Source: Streptomyces cinnabarinus (GTDB lineage Bacteria; Actinomycetota; Actinomycetes; Streptomycetales; Streptomycetaceae). Taken from it: a DNA stretch of 64,000 nt. Location: contig NZ_CP114413.1 of NCBI RefSeq assembly GCF_027270315.1, forward strand, positions 2,046,001 to 2,110,000. Direction: 5' to 3'. Both the position numbers and the translations under genes were made by a program. Of the stretch, positions 16,378 to 24,499 are shown in pieces. The notes below the pieces were generated by a model, which ran no database searches, was not told the origin of the DNA, and saw only the letters and a list, made by a program, of their open reading frames with translations. How positions within the stretch are numbered: position 1 is the stretch's first letter; each line of letters opens with the position of its first letter.

Positions 16378-17060
16378 TTCCCGGCCCGCTTCTCCTCGAC
16401 GAGCGTCACGACGCACTCGATGACCTGCGTGAGGGTGAGCTCGGTGGTGTCCACCTCGACCGCGTCCCCGGCCTTGGCCAGCGGCGAGGTCTTCCGGGAG
16501 GAGTCGGCGGCATCCCGCTTGATCAGGGCCTCGCGGGTGGCGTGGACGTCGGCGCCCTTCAGCTCACCGCTGCGGCGGGCGGCACGGGCCTCCGGGGAGG
16601 CGGTGAGGAAGATCTTCAGATCGGCGTCGGGCAGCACGGTCGTGCCGATGTCCCGGCCCTCGACGACGATGCCGCCCTCGGCGCCGGACGCGATGGAGCG
16701 CTGCAGCTCGGTGATCCGGGCCCGCACCTCGGGCACCGCGCTGACCGCGCTGACCTGGGAGGTGACCTCCTGGGTGCGGATCGGGGCGGCGACGTCGGTG
16801 CCGTCGACGACGATGGTGGGGTTCGCCGGGTCGGTGCCGGAGACGATGTCCGGCTTGCCGGCCGCGGCGGCGATGGCGTGCGGGTCGTCTATGTCGATGC
16901 CGTTGGTCACCATCCACCAGGTGATCGCCCGGTACTGGGCGCCGGTGTCGAGGTAGCTCAGGCCGAGCTGCGCCGCGACGGCCTTCGACGTGCTCGACTT
17001 GCCCGTGCCGGAGGGGCCGTCGATGGCGACAATCACGGGCTGGGCGGCGCCGTTTTCCAC
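16374..17060 (-). CDS. cmk: Cytidylate kinase
   Basis: A 228-residue (d)CMP kinase supplying CDP/dCDP for nucleic acid and lipid precursors. The P-loop IDGPSGTGKSS begins at about residue 11. Downstream are the NMP-binding features (YLDTGAQYRA, near 36) and the RDIGTTVLPDADLKIFLTAS segment, with its conserved GRDIGT region near 130. GTG 17060 is the start, with a GGAAGG ribosome-binding site eight bases away. The gene overlaps plsC at its 3' end. Confidence 0.95.
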   Translation of the reverse strand: MENGAAQPVIVAIDGPSGTGKSSTSKAVAAQLGLSYLDTGAQYRAITWWMVTNGIDIDDPHAIAAAAGKPDIVSGTDPANPTIVVDGTDVAAPIRTQEVTSQVSAVSAVPEVRARITELQRSIASGAEGGIVVEGRDIGTTVLPDADLKIFLTASPEARAARRSGELKGADVHATREALIKRDAADSSRKTSPLAKAGDAVEVDTTELTLTQVIECVVTLVEEKRAGK

Positions 17061-17159
17061 GGGGGGACACCTTCCTGGTGCGCTTCGGAGGGGTGTGCGG
17101 GGCGCGATCGCGCCCCGCACAAGGTTACTGGGTGCGCATCACTCGTCCGGACGCGCGCG

Positions 17160-18245
17160 TCACTGGCGGATCGCCCAGCCCCGCTCCCGCAGCGCCGCCG
17201 TCAGCATCGGCACCGCGTTCGGCTCGACCATCAGCTGCACCAGACCGGCCTGCTGCCCGGTCGCGTGCTCGATGCGGACGTCCTCGATGTTGACCCCGGC
17301 CCGGCCGGCGTCGGCGAAGATACGGGCCAGCTGTCCGGGCTGGTCGTCGATCAGGACCGCGACCGTCTCGTAGAGCCTCGGCGCGGAGCCGTGCTTGCCG
17401 GGGACCCGGACCTGTCCCGCGTTGCCGCGCCGCAGCACGTCCTCGATCCCGGCCGAGCCCGCGCGGCGCTTCGACTCGTCCGAGGACTGCAGGGCCCGCA
17501 GCGCCTGCACCGTCTCGTCGAGGTCAGCGGAGACGTCCGCGAGGAGGTCGGCGACCGGTCCCGGGTTGGCGGAGAGGATGTCGATCCACATCCGGGGGTC
17601 GGACGCGGCGATCCGGGTCACATCCCGGATCCCCTGCCCGCACAGCCGTACGGCCGCCTCCTCCGCGTGCTCCAGGCGGGCGGCGACCATGCTGGAGACC
17701 AGATGCGGCATGTGGGAGACGAGCGCCACGGCCCGGTCGTGGGCGTCCGCGTCCATGACGACCGGAACGGCCCGGCAGTGCGAGACCAGCTCCAGGGCAA
17801 GGTTCAGGACCTCGGTGTCGGTGTCCCGGGTGGGCGTGAGCACCCAGGGGCGGCCCTCGAAGAGGTCGGCGCTCGCGGCCAGCGGTCCGGACTTCTCCCG
17901 GCCCGACATCGGATGGGTGCCGAGGTAGGCCGACAGATCGAGGCCCAGCGCCTGGAGCTCGCGCCGCGGCCCGCCCTTGACGCTGGCCACGTCCAGGTAG
18001 CCGCGCGCCGCACCGCGCCGCATGGCGTCGGCGAGCACCCCGGCCACATGGGCGGGCGGCGCGGCGACGATCGCGAGGTCCACGGGCCCCTCGGGCGCCT
18101 CGTCCGTCCCTGCTCCGAGCGCGGCCGCGGTGCGGGCCTGCTCCGGGTCGTGGTCGGCGAGGTGGACGACGACGCCCCGGCTCACCAGGGCGAGCGCGGC
18201 GGAGGTACCGATCAGGCCGGTGCCGATGACGAGTGCGGTTCTCAC
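17160..18245 (-). CDS. tyrA: Prephenate dehydrogenase with ACT domain
   Basis: A 361-residue NAD(P)-dependent prephenate dehydrogenase of tyrosine synthesis. The Rossmann start is ALVIGTGLIGTSAALAL (residue 3 onward). The catalytic region contains GTHPMSGREKSG (His near 115) and the active-site SHMPHLVSS segment near 175. Residues 285-361 are an ACT domain (ETVAVLIDDQPGQLARIFAD), the usual site for amino acid feedback. Start GTG 18245 overlaps the aroH stop by four bases, so chorismate mutase and prephenate dehydrogenase are coupled and catalyse consecutive steps from chorismate. Confidence 0.94.
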   Translation of the reverse strand: MRTALVIGTGLIGTSAALALVSRGVVVHLADHDPEQARTAAALGAGTDEAPEGPVDLAIVAAPPAHVAGVLADAMRRGAARGYLDVASVKGGPRRELQALGLDLSAYLGTHPMSGREKSGPLAASADLFEGRPWVLTPTRDTDTEVLNLALELVSHCRAVPVVMDADAHDRAVALVSHMPHLVSSMVAARLEHAEEAAVRLCGQGIRDVTRIAASDPRMWIDILSANPGPVADLLADVSADLDETVQALRALQSSDESKRRAGSAGIEDVLRRGNAGQVRVPGKHGSAPRLYETVAVLIDDQPGQLARIFADAGRAGVNIEDVRIEHATGQQAGLVQLMVEPNAVPMLTAALRERGWAIRQ

Positions 18246-18604
18246 TGGGCGATGTCCTTGCGCAGGGCGGCCGCGGCACCGAGGTAGACATGCGCGACCT
18301 CGGCCCGGGGCAGCTCGGACTCGATGTGCGCGAGCACCCGGACCACCCGGGGCATGGCACCCTCGATGTCCAGTTCCTGCGCGCAGATCAGGGGCACGTC
18401 CACGATGCCGAGCTTGCGGGCCGCGGCGGCCGGGAAGTCGCTGTGCAGATCGGGCGTGGCCGTGAACCAGATGCTGATCAGGTCGTCGGTGGTCAGGCCG
18501 TTGCGCTCGAGGACGGCGGTGAGCAGGGCCCCGACCCGCTCGTCCATGTGGCCGGCCTCGTCCACGTCGAGTTGGACGGCGCCCCGGACCGCTCGTACCG
18601 CCAC
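18242..18604 (-). CDS. aroH: Chorismate mutase, AroH class
   Basis: A 120-residue monofunctional chorismate mutase converting chorismate to prephenate. It fits the AroH trimer fold: AVRAVRGAVQLDVDEA at the N-terminus (active-site Arg), the FTATPDLHSDFPAAAARKLG motif, PLICAQELDI, and a C-terminal HVYLGAAAALR (active-site Tyr and Arg). The start is GTG 18604, with AGGGAG eight bases upstream. It is directly coupled to tyrA. Confidence 0.94.
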   Translation of the reverse strand: MAVRAVRGAVQLDVDEAGHMDERVGALLTAVLERNGLTTDDLISIWFTATPDLHSDFPAAAARKLGIVDVPLICAQELDIEGAMPRVVRVLAHIESELPRAEVAHVYLGAAAALRKDIAQ

Positions 18605-18787
18605 GGCTTGGCTCCCTTGCTGCTGTACGGATCGACTGCACGGATCGGTTCTGTGCGCATCCAGCCTAGTCAGCGCCCGCCGGACGGGTACGCGACGCCC
18701 GCCCGTTGAGACGTCCGAACAACCCGATTTGTTCCGGTGCCTCCAGAGTTGCTTCGTCTTCGGTGCTTTCAGTGTCAAGATGACGAC

Positions 18788-19231
18788 ATGACCTCCCGGC
18801 CGAAGCGGCGCACCATCCTTCTCGCCACCGGAGCGGCGGCACTCGTCGCGGGTTGTGGCGACTCAGGCGACGACGGCGGATCCACCGAGCAGACCGCCGA
18901 GATCACGGAGACCCCCGGGACCGGTGAGTCCCCCGACGCGGCCGGCCAGGAGCTGACCACGACGGACGACATCCCGGTCGGCGGCGGCAAGATCTTCAAG
19001 GACGAGAAGGTCGTGGTGACCCAGCCGGAGGAAGGCGAGTTCAAGGCCTTCTCGGCGATCTGCACCCACCAGCAGTGCATCGTCGCGAACGTCGAGGGCG
19101 GCACGATCAACTGCACCTGCCACGGCAGCAAGTTCAGCATCACGGACGGCGCGGTGGAGAACCCGCCGGCGACCAGGCCGCTGCCCGCGGAAGAGATCGC
19201 GGTGGAGGGAAATTCGATCCGCCTGGTGTGA
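18788..19231 (+). CDS. Rieske [2Fe-2S] lipoprotein
   Basis: A 147-residue exported Rieske protein. The N-terminus MTSRPKRRTILLATGAAALVAGCG has a twin-Arg-like KRRTIL and a lipobox (Cys 24 region), so it is probably exported folded by Tat and then lipidated. A Ser/Thr/Asp/Glu-rich linker follows. The Rieske domain covers about residues 65-147, with cluster ligands CTHQQC (near 96) and CTCHGSKF (near 113). No cytochrome b partner is adjacent, so it is not the qcr complex subunit. It may supply electrons to an unknown extracytoplasmic oxidase. It is monocistronic, followed after 22 bp by the nucleotidyltransferase gene. Confidence 0.9.
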   Translation: MTSRPKRRTILLATGAAALVAGCGDSGDDGGSTEQTAEITETPGTGESPDAAGQELTTTDDIPVGGGKIFKDEKVVVTQPEEGEFKAFSAICTHQQCIVANVEGGTINCTCHGSKFSITDGAVENPPATRPLPAEEIAVEGNSIRLV

Positions 19232-19253
19232 GGAGCCCCGTACGCTCCGGATC

Positions 19254-19997
19254 ATGCGCCCCGAGATCCTGGTCCGCGACCACACCGTCTACGCCTGTGT
19301 CATGGGTTCGCGTGCCTTCGGTCTGGCCACGGACGGCAGCGACACCGACCGCCGGGGCGTCTTCCTCGCCCCCACTCCCCTGTTCTGGCGCTTCGACAAG
19401 CCGCCCACGCACATCGAGGGCCCGGCCGAGGAGCAGTTCAGCTGGGAGCTGGAGCGCTTCTGCGAGCTGGCGCTGCGTGCGAACCCCAACATCCTGGAGT
19501 GTCTGCACTCCCCGCTCGTGGAGTACGTCGACGACACCGGCCGCGAGCTGATCGAGCTGCGCGGCGCCTTCCTGTCCCGGCAGACCCACGACACGTTCGC
19601 GCGCTATGCCGTCGGGCAGCGCAAGAAGCTCGAAGCGGACGTCCGCAACCACGGCGCCCCGCGCTGGAAGCACGCCATGCATCTGCTGCGGCTGCTGATG
19701 AGCGTCCGCGATCTGCTGCGCACCGGCGAGCTGACCATCGACGTCGGTGATCAGCGCGAGCCGCTGCTGAGCGTGAAGCGCGGCGAGGTCCCGTGGCCGC
19801 GGGTCGAGTCGTGGATGACCGCTCTGGCGGAGGAGACCGAGCGGGCCGCCGAGCGGAGCCCGCTGCCCGCCGAGCCGGACCGGCGGCGCGTGGAGGACTT
19901 CCTCGTGCGCGTCCGCCGTGCCTCAGCCCTCCAGCCGGACCCGTACGACGAGGTCGTGCAGCGCGTCGTAGACGGTAGGGGCGTCGGGCAGGGCTGA
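19254..19997 (+). CDS. Nucleotidyltransferase, RlaP-like
   Basis: A 247-residue protein of the polymerase-beta nucleotidyltransferase fold. It contains MGSRAFGLATDGSDTDRRGV (GS...SDxDxR, near 17-36), where the two Asp bind metal, and a helical C-terminal domain (KKLEADVRNHGAPRWKHAMHLLRLL). The pattern matches PF10127, linked to RNA repair (RlaP) in some bacteria, but the reaction is not proven. Its 3' end overlaps a second, paralogous nucleotidyltransferase on the opposite strand by 75 bp. Confidence 0.82.
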   Translation: MRPEILVRDHTVYACVMGSRAFGLATDGSDTDRRGVFLAPTPLFWRFDKPPTHIEGPAEEQFSWELERFCELALRANPNILECLHSPLVEYVDDTGRELIELRGAFLSRQTHDTFARYAVGQRKKLEADVRNHGAPRWKHAMHLLRLLMSVRDLLRTGELTIDVGDQREPLLSVKRGEVPWPRVESWMTALAEETERAAERSPLPAEPDRRRVEDFLVRVRRASALQPDPYDEVVQRVVDGRGVGQG

Positions 19998-20675
19998 CGC
20001 GGCCTGGGCCTCGTCCAGCAGGGCGTGCAGCCGCTCCACATCACCCTCCACGCGCGCGTGGTCGACCTCGGCCGCCCCGTGCTCCCGTTCCGTCTTGGCC
20101 GCGATCAGCTCCGGCAGGTAGCCCGGTGCCTCGGTGACCTCCCCGAGGAGGGTCGGCAGATGGGCCTGCACCTCGCCGCCGCGCATCAGATGGATGCCGG
20201 TGAGCAGCACCCGGAAGGTGTAGAGCAGCGGCTTGAGCTCCCTGGTCTTGGTGAAGAGCCGCCACTGGGTGTTGGCGAAGCCCCGGTAGTGATGCGCGTG
20301 GTGGCCGGTGAGGACGCCGGGGGCGAGCGCGGCCAGCTCGCGGTGCGCGTCGGTGGTGTGCACGACGAGCGGGGAGAGCAGCTGCTCCAGGACGTAGCCG
20401 TTGCGGCGGAGCATCAGCCGGACGAACTTGCGCAGGTCATGGGTGACCAGGTCCATCTCCGCGCCGTCCCGGTCCCACATCCGGGACCGGGTCTCGGCGG
20501 GCTCACGCAGCCCGAGCAGGTCGGCGGCGGGCAGCAGGTGCACGCCCCGCAGGTCCACGTCGGAGTCCCGGGACGGGAAGCCGTACAGATGGGCGCCCGA
20601 GACGGTCGCGAAGAGCACCGGGTCGGGCTGTTCGGCGACGACGGGCGCGAGGTCGATGTCCAGGGCGTCGATCAT
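19923..20675 (-). CDS. Nucleotidyltransferase, RlaP-like (paralogue)
   Basis: A 250-residue paralogue of the convergent gene. It shows VSGAHLYGFPSRDSDVDLRGVHLLP (GxxxYGFxSxxSDxDxRG, near 26-50), then a conserved helix KFVRLMLRRNGYVLEQLLSP and the YRGFANTQWRLF segment. It starts only 3 bases after the stop of the ADP-ribosylglycohydrolase gene, so it forms the last gene of an NrtR-like/ADP-ribosylglycohydrolase/nucleotidyltransferase operon. That context suggests work on RNA ends or ADP-ribosylated or NAD-related substrates. This is inference. Confidence 0.82.
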   Translation of the reverse strand: MIDALDIDLAPVVAEQPDPVLFATVSGAHLYGFPSRDSDVDLRGVHLLPAADLLGLREPAETRSRMWDRDGAEMDLVTHDLRKFVRLMLRRNGYVLEQLLSPLVVHTTDAHRELAALAPGVLTGHHAHHYRGFANTQWRLFTKTRELKPLLYTFRVLLTGIHLMRGGEVQAHLPTLLGEVTEAPGYLPELIAAKTEREHGAAEVDHARVEGDVERLHALLDEAQAASALPDAPTVYDALHDLVVRVRLEG

Positions 20676-20678
20676 CCG

Positions 20679-21698
20679 CTAAGCGTCCCAGAGGGCGCCG
20701 AGGGTGAGCAGGTCGCCCCGGTACTCGATCCGGTCCGCCCACTCCCTGGGCCATGCATCGGCGCCGAGGTACGCCCCCGCGAAGGCGCCCGTGAGGCACG
20801 CGATGGAGTCGGAGTCGCCTGAGGTGCAGGCGGCCCGGCGCAGCGCCGTGACCGGTTCGTCGACGAGGAGCAGGAAGCACAGCAGTCCGGTGGCCATGGC
20901 CTCCTCGGCGATCCAGCCCTCTCCGGTGGCCAGGCACGGATCGGTCTCGACCGAGCCCTCCCGCACGGCCTCCTGGAGCCGCTCCAGGACGCCCAGGCAC
21001 TCGTCCCAGCCGCGCGCGATGAAGTGCTCGGGGCTCGGGTCGTGGCTGCGGGCCCACAGGTCGCCGAGCCAGGTGTGGTGGTAGCGGGTGCGGTTGTCGT
21101 AGGCGTACGACCGCAGCAGTCCGACGAGTCCGGTCGGCTCGGCGCCCTGGGCGAGCAGCCGTACGGCGTGGGCGGTGAGGTCGGAGGCGGCGAGCGCGGT
21201 GGGGTGGCCGTGGGTGAGCGCGGACTGCAACTGGGCGGCGCCCGCGCGTTGTTCGTCGCTCAGTCCGGGGGCGAGGCCGATGGGCGCGACGCGCATGTTG
21301 GCGCCGCAGCCCTTGGAGTCGATCTGGCCGGCCTCCTGCCAGGGGCGGCCCTCGGTCTTCAGGAGGTTGCAGGCGACAAGGCAGGTCCGGCCCGGCGCCC
21401 GGTTGTTCTCGGGCGACTGGTACCAGTTCACGAACTCCTCCCGGACCGGCCGCTCCAGCCGCTTGGGCGCGAGCACGCCCCGGTCCATGGCCGTGCGCAG
21501 CCCCTTGCCCAGCGCCAGCGTCATCTGGGTGTCGTCGCTGACGATCGCCCGCTTCGGCAGGTCCAGCTCCCGCCACGGCCCGAACATGGCCAGGATCGAC
21601 GGCACGTCGTTGAACTCGGTGGGGAACCCCATCGCGTCCCCGAGGGCGAGGCCGATCAGGGCACCGGTGGCGGCGCGCTTCTTCACGAGGGCGGTCAT
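20679..21698 (-). CDS. ADP-ribosylglycohydrolase family protein
   Basis: A 339-residue ARH/DraG-type hydrolase that removes ADP-ribose from proteins or nucleic acids. Seen: ATGALIGLALGDAMGFPTEF at the N-terminus, the metal site VSDDTQMTLALGKGL (near 50), GCGANMRVAPIGL (near 130), and the second metal site CTSGDSDSIACLTGAFAGA (near 290), with Asp residues for the binuclear Mg centre. Start ATG 21698 overlaps the NrtR-like gene by four bases (ATGA). A long upstream extension of the frame is out of family. Its partner regulator is predicted to sense ADP-ribose, the product of this enzyme. Confidence 0.88.
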   Translation of the reverse strand: MTALVKKRAATGALIGLALGDAMGFPTEFNDVPSILAMFGPWRELDLPKRAIVSDDTQMTLALGKGLRTAMDRGVLAPKRLERPVREEFVNWYQSPENNRAPGRTCLVACNLLKTEGRPWQEAGQIDSKGCGANMRVAPIGLAPGLSDEQRAGAAQLQSALTHGHPTALAASDLTAHAVRLLAQGAEPTGLVGLLRSYAYDNRTRYHHTWLGDLWARSHDPSPEHFIARGWDECLGVLERLQEAVREGSVETDPCLATGEGWIAEEAMATGLLCFLLLVDEPVTALRRAACTSGDSDSIACLTGAFAGAYLGADAWPREWADRIEYRGDLLTLGALWDA

Positions 21699-22411
21699 GC
21701 GGAGGGTCCTTCCGGGGTCGGCCGGAGCAGCGGTGGATGGAGGGCGGTGGCGGTGCCCGCGCGGTACAGCGCGGCGGGCTTGCCGCGGCCGCCGGTGAGC
21801 CGGGAGGCACCGGGGACGGCCTCGACGAAGCCGGGCGTGGCGAGCACCTTGCGGCGGAAGTTGGGCCGGTCGAGGGGCGTGCCCCACACGGCCTCGTAGA
21901 CCTGTTGCAGCTCGCCGAGGGTGAACTCGGGCGGGCAGAACGCGGTGGCGAGGCAGCTGTACTCCAGCTTGGCGCCGACGCGTTCATGGGCGTCGGCCAG
22001 GATCCGGTCGTGATCGAAGGCGAGGGGCCCGGCTCCGTCGTACGGCACCCAGCGGGCGTCCGCCGCGTCGCTGCCGCCGTGCACGTCGGGCGCGTCGGGC
22101 AGGAGGGCGGCGAAGGCGACCGAGACGACCCGCATCCGGGGGTCGCGGCCGGGCTCGCTGTAGGTCCGCAGCTGTTCCAGATGGAGCCCGGAGACATCCG
22201 ACAGGCCGGTCTCCTCGGCAAGTTCACGCCGGGCCGCCGTCTCCGCGGACTCGTCGGGCTGCACGAAGCCACCGGGCAGCGCCCAGCGCCCGGCGTAGGG
22301 CTCCTGTCCGCGCTCGACGAGCAGCACGTGCAGGGCGCCGGAACGGAGCGTGAGGACGGCGAGGTCGACGGTGACGGCGAAGGGTTCGTAGGCGTGCTTG
22401 TCGTACTCCAC
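21695..22411 (-). CDS. NrtR-like NUDIX regulator
   Basis: A 238-residue protein with an N-terminal NUDIX domain and a C-terminal winged helix, the architecture of the NAD regulator NrtR. The Nudix box GGFVQPDESAETAARRELAEE (near 49-69) keeps the canonical catalytic Glu residues, unlike some regulators that have lost activity. The C-terminal part (YEAVWGTPLDRPNFRRKVL) matches the NrtR winged-helix region. Start GTG 22411 is set by AAAGGAGG five bases upstream. An imperfect palindrome overlaps the ribosome-binding site region and would suit autoregulation. It heads the operon with the ADP-ribosylglycohydrolase and nucleotidyltransferase. NrtR senses ADP-ribose in known cases. Confidence 0.8.
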   Translation of the reverse strand: MEYDKHAYEPFAVTVDLAVLTLRSGALHVLLVERGQEPYAGRWALPGGFVQPDESAETAARRELAEETGLSDVSGLHLEQLRTYSEPGRDPRMRVVSVAFAALLPDAPDVHGGSDAADARWVPYDGAGPLAFDHDRILADAHERVGAKLEYSCLATAFCPPEFTLGELQQVYEAVWGTPLDRPNFRRKVLATPGFVEAVPGASRLTGGRGKPAALYRAGTATALHPPLLRPTPEGPSA

Positions 22412-22421
22412 ACCCACCTCC

Positions 22422-22446
22422 TTTAATAGTCAGTACGACCATAAAG
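22422..22446. promoter_or_regulatory. Imperfect palindrome, candidate NrtR operator
   Basis: TTTAATAGTC (22422-22431) and GACCATAAAG (22437-22446) are complementary at 7 of 10 positions around AGTAC. The site is markedly A/T-rich against its surroundings and overlaps the ribosome-binding site of the NrtR-like gene. Known NrtR sites are A/T-rich palindromes about 20 bp long, so this fits but is unproven. Confidence 0.45.
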
Positions 22447-22474
22447 CAGGTGGATGCGAACTGGCAAGCCCCGC

Positions 22475-23902
22475 CTAGGAATCGAGCTCCGCCGGCCGCC
22501 GCGAGGGTGCGAACAGCGACACCGCGGCCCCGGCCGCCGCGATCCCCGCCGACACCCACAGCGCGGGCGCGGCCCCGTCCAGGAAGGCGGCCGGTGAGCC
22601 GTAGCCGCCGTACGTCGTGAAGACCGCCGCGACGGTGGCGACGCCGAAGACCCCGCCGAGTTCCCGCAGGGCGTTGTTGACGCCGGCCGCGACGCCCGCC
22701 TCGGTCAGCGGCACCGAGGAGGTGACGGCGTTGGCGACGCTCGGGAAGGTGAGCGAGATGCCGACGCCCGCGACGATCAGCGGGACGACGAGGCTGCCGT
22801 AGCCGACACCGGGTTCGACCTGCCAGGCCAGCAGGCCGAGGCCGAGGCCCATGAGGGCCAGGCCCGCGAGCATGAAGGGCCGGGTGCCGTACCGGTCCGC
22901 GAGCGCGCCGGCGACCGGCGCGACCAGCAGGGGCATGGCGTTCCAGACGAGGATCCGTACGCCCGCCTCCAGGGGCGAGTAGCCGAGCCCGAACTGGAAC
23001 AGCTGCGTGATCATGAAGAGCGCGCCGAGCAGCGAGGCGAAGAGCAGGAAGGCGGCCGCGTTGGCGGTGGAGAAGCCCCGGTTGCGGAAGTGGCCGAGCG
23101 GCAGCATCGGATACCGGGCGCCCCGGCGCTCCCACTCCAGGAACGCGGCCACGAACACGATCCCGGCCGCCAGCGCGGCCAGCGCCTCGGCGCTCCCCCA
23201 GCCCGCCTCCGGCGCCCGCACCGGCGCCCAGGCAAGACCGGTCAGCCCGACGGCCGCCAGCACCAGGCCGACGATGTCGAGCTGGGGCCGGGTGCCGTGG
23301 CTCTCGTGCAGTTTCCTGGCCGCGAGGGGAATCATCACCAGCCCGATCGGGACGTTCAGCCAGAAGATCCACTGCCAGGACAGGCCCTCGGTCACGGCCC
23401 CGCCCAGCACCGGCCCGGCCGCCACCCCGAGGCCGGTCACCCCGCCCCACACCCCGATCGCCACGCCCCGCTTCTCGGCCGGGAACGCCTCGCTGATCAG
23501 GGTCAGGGTGAGCGGCAGCAGTACGGCGGCCCCGGCGCCCTGCACCAGACGCGCCCCGATGAGCTGGCCGGTGCCGCCGGCGAGGGCAGCGGCGGCGGAG
23601 GCGAGCGTGAACACGGCGAGCCCGACGACGTACATGCGTCGCCGTCCGAAGCGGTCGCCGAGCGCGGCGCCGGTCAGGGTGAGACAGGCGAAGGCCAGGT
23701 TGTAGGCGTTGATCGTCCATTCCAGCTCGGACAGGCTCGCCCCGAAGTCGGCGCGCAGCGCGGGCAGCGCGGTGGCGACGACCACGACGTCCAGGGAGCA
23801 CAGCAGCGCGCCGAGTCCGGCCAGAATCACCGTCCACGCGCGCGGTGGTGACGCCCGGTCGGGGCGCGAGGTGCTGAGGGGGGCCTTGAGGGTCTCGGTC
23901 AT
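22475..23902 (-). CDS. MFS drug exporter, 14-helix DHA2 type
   Basis: A 475-residue exporter of the EmrB/QacA group. Seen: motif with LDVVVVATALPALRADFG at the start (antiporter motif D1), ALGDRFGRRRMYVVGL (motif A, near 75), and LVGARLVQGAGAA... with GARLVQGAGAAVLLP near 105 (motif B). Hydrophobic segments number about fourteen. It would expel toxic organic compounds by proton antiport. A 12-bp inverted repeat immediately upstream contains its ribosome-binding site. It is not clearly linked to the neighbouring sigma-factor unit. Confidence 0.9.
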   Translation of the reverse strand: MTETLKAPLSTSRPDRASPPRAWTVILAGLGALLCSLDVVVVATALPALRADFGASLSELEWTINAYNLAFACLTLTGAALGDRFGRRRMYVVGLAVFTLASAAAALAGGTGQLIGARLVQGAGAAVLLPLTLTLISEAFPAEKRGVAIGVWGGVTGLGVAAGPVLGGAVTEGLSWQWIFWLNVPIGLVMIPLAARKLHESHGTRPQLDIVGLVLAAVGLTGLAWAPVRAPEAGWGSAEALAALAAGIVFVAAFLEWERRGARYPMLPLGHFRNRGFSTANAAAFLLFASLLGALFMITQLFQFGLGYSPLEAGVRILVWNAMPLLVAPVAGALADRYGTRPFMLAGLALMGLGLGLLAWQVEPGVGYGSLVVPLIVAGVGISLTFPSVANAVTSSVPLTEAGVAAGVNNALRELGGVFGVATVAAVFTTYGGYGSPAAFLDGAAPALWVSAGIAAAGAAVSLFAPSRRPAELDS

Positions 23903-23908
23903 GTCCGT

Positions 23909-23944
23909 GCCTTCCGTGAGCTGTTGAGGTCACTCACGGAAGGC
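23909..23944. terminator. 12-bp hairpin before the MFS gene
   Basis: Arms 23909-23920 and 23933-23944 pair perfectly around a 12-nt loop. The hairpin lies within 10 bp of the stop of the upstream DinB-like gene, so it can end the sigma-factor unit. Its distal arm carries GGAAGG, the ribosome-binding site of the MFS gene. Confidence 0.6.
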
Positions 23945-23953
23945 AGACCGGGC

Positions 23954-24499
23954 TCACCCCGGAAAGGAATCGCGCCGCCCCAGGAAGCCCAGCAGCCGGG
24001 CCTGCGGCCCCGCTCCCTCGGGCACGGCGACCGGCGCCGCGAACCGCACCCCCCGGTCCTCCCCCGCCACCACGCACCGCACGACCGGCAGCAGCTCGGC
24101 CGCGAGGGCCTCCGGGATCGGCCGGGGCCGCCCGCTCGCCTGGGCCACGTCCCAGCCGTGCACGGCGATCTCGACGGCGCCGACCGCCGCCAGCACCCGT
24201 ACCTCCAGCGGCCGTTCACCCACCAGCACCCGGTCCGGCGGCCCCGCGGCCCAGGCGCCCAGCACCGCGCACGCGCGCGTACGGAAGCGGCAGGCGCGGT
24301 CGTCCCGCGGCACCAGGCCGATCCGCCCGCCGGTCAGCCCCTCGTACAGCGCGTCCACGGAGTCGTCCAGATGCCCCAGCAGCTCCGCGAGGTCCCACTC
24401 GGCGCACGGCGTGCCCCGCGTGAGGGTCTCCGCCCGGACCTCCGCGACGCTGCCCAGGGCGTAGGCCAGCGAACGCTCCAGCAGCTCCCCGGGGTTCAT
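23954..24499 (-). CDS. DinB/MDMPI-type mycothiol-dependent enzyme-like protein
   Basis: A 181-residue four-helix protein of the TIGR03086-like/MDMPI group. It shows CAEWDLAELLGHLDDSVDALYEGL (near 32-55), with the metal-ligand His in LLGHL, and a second His in AVHGWDVAQASG (near 114). Mycothiol-dependent maleylpyruvate isomerases and related enzymes use a bound metal for thiol-dependent transformations, but the substrate here is unknown. Start ATG 24499 overlaps the ECF sigma factor stop by four bases, so the two are coupled. The pair suggests a stress-response unit for a thiol-related enzyme. Confidence 0.72.
   Translation of the reverse strand: MNPGELLERSLAYALGSVAEVRAETLTRGTPCAEWDLAELLGHLDDSVDALYEGLTGGRIGLVPRDDRACRFRTRACAVLGAWAAGPPDRVLVGERPLEVRVLAAVGAVEIAVHGWDVAQASGRPRPIPEALAAELLPVVRCVVAGEDRGVRFAAPVAVPEGAGPQARLLGFLGRRDSFPG

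Noticed and set aside
21699..21887. N-terminal extension of the ADP-ribosylglycohydrolase
   Set aside because: Arg/Pro-rich residues without family similarity. They are out-of-frame reading of the end of the NrtR-like gene.
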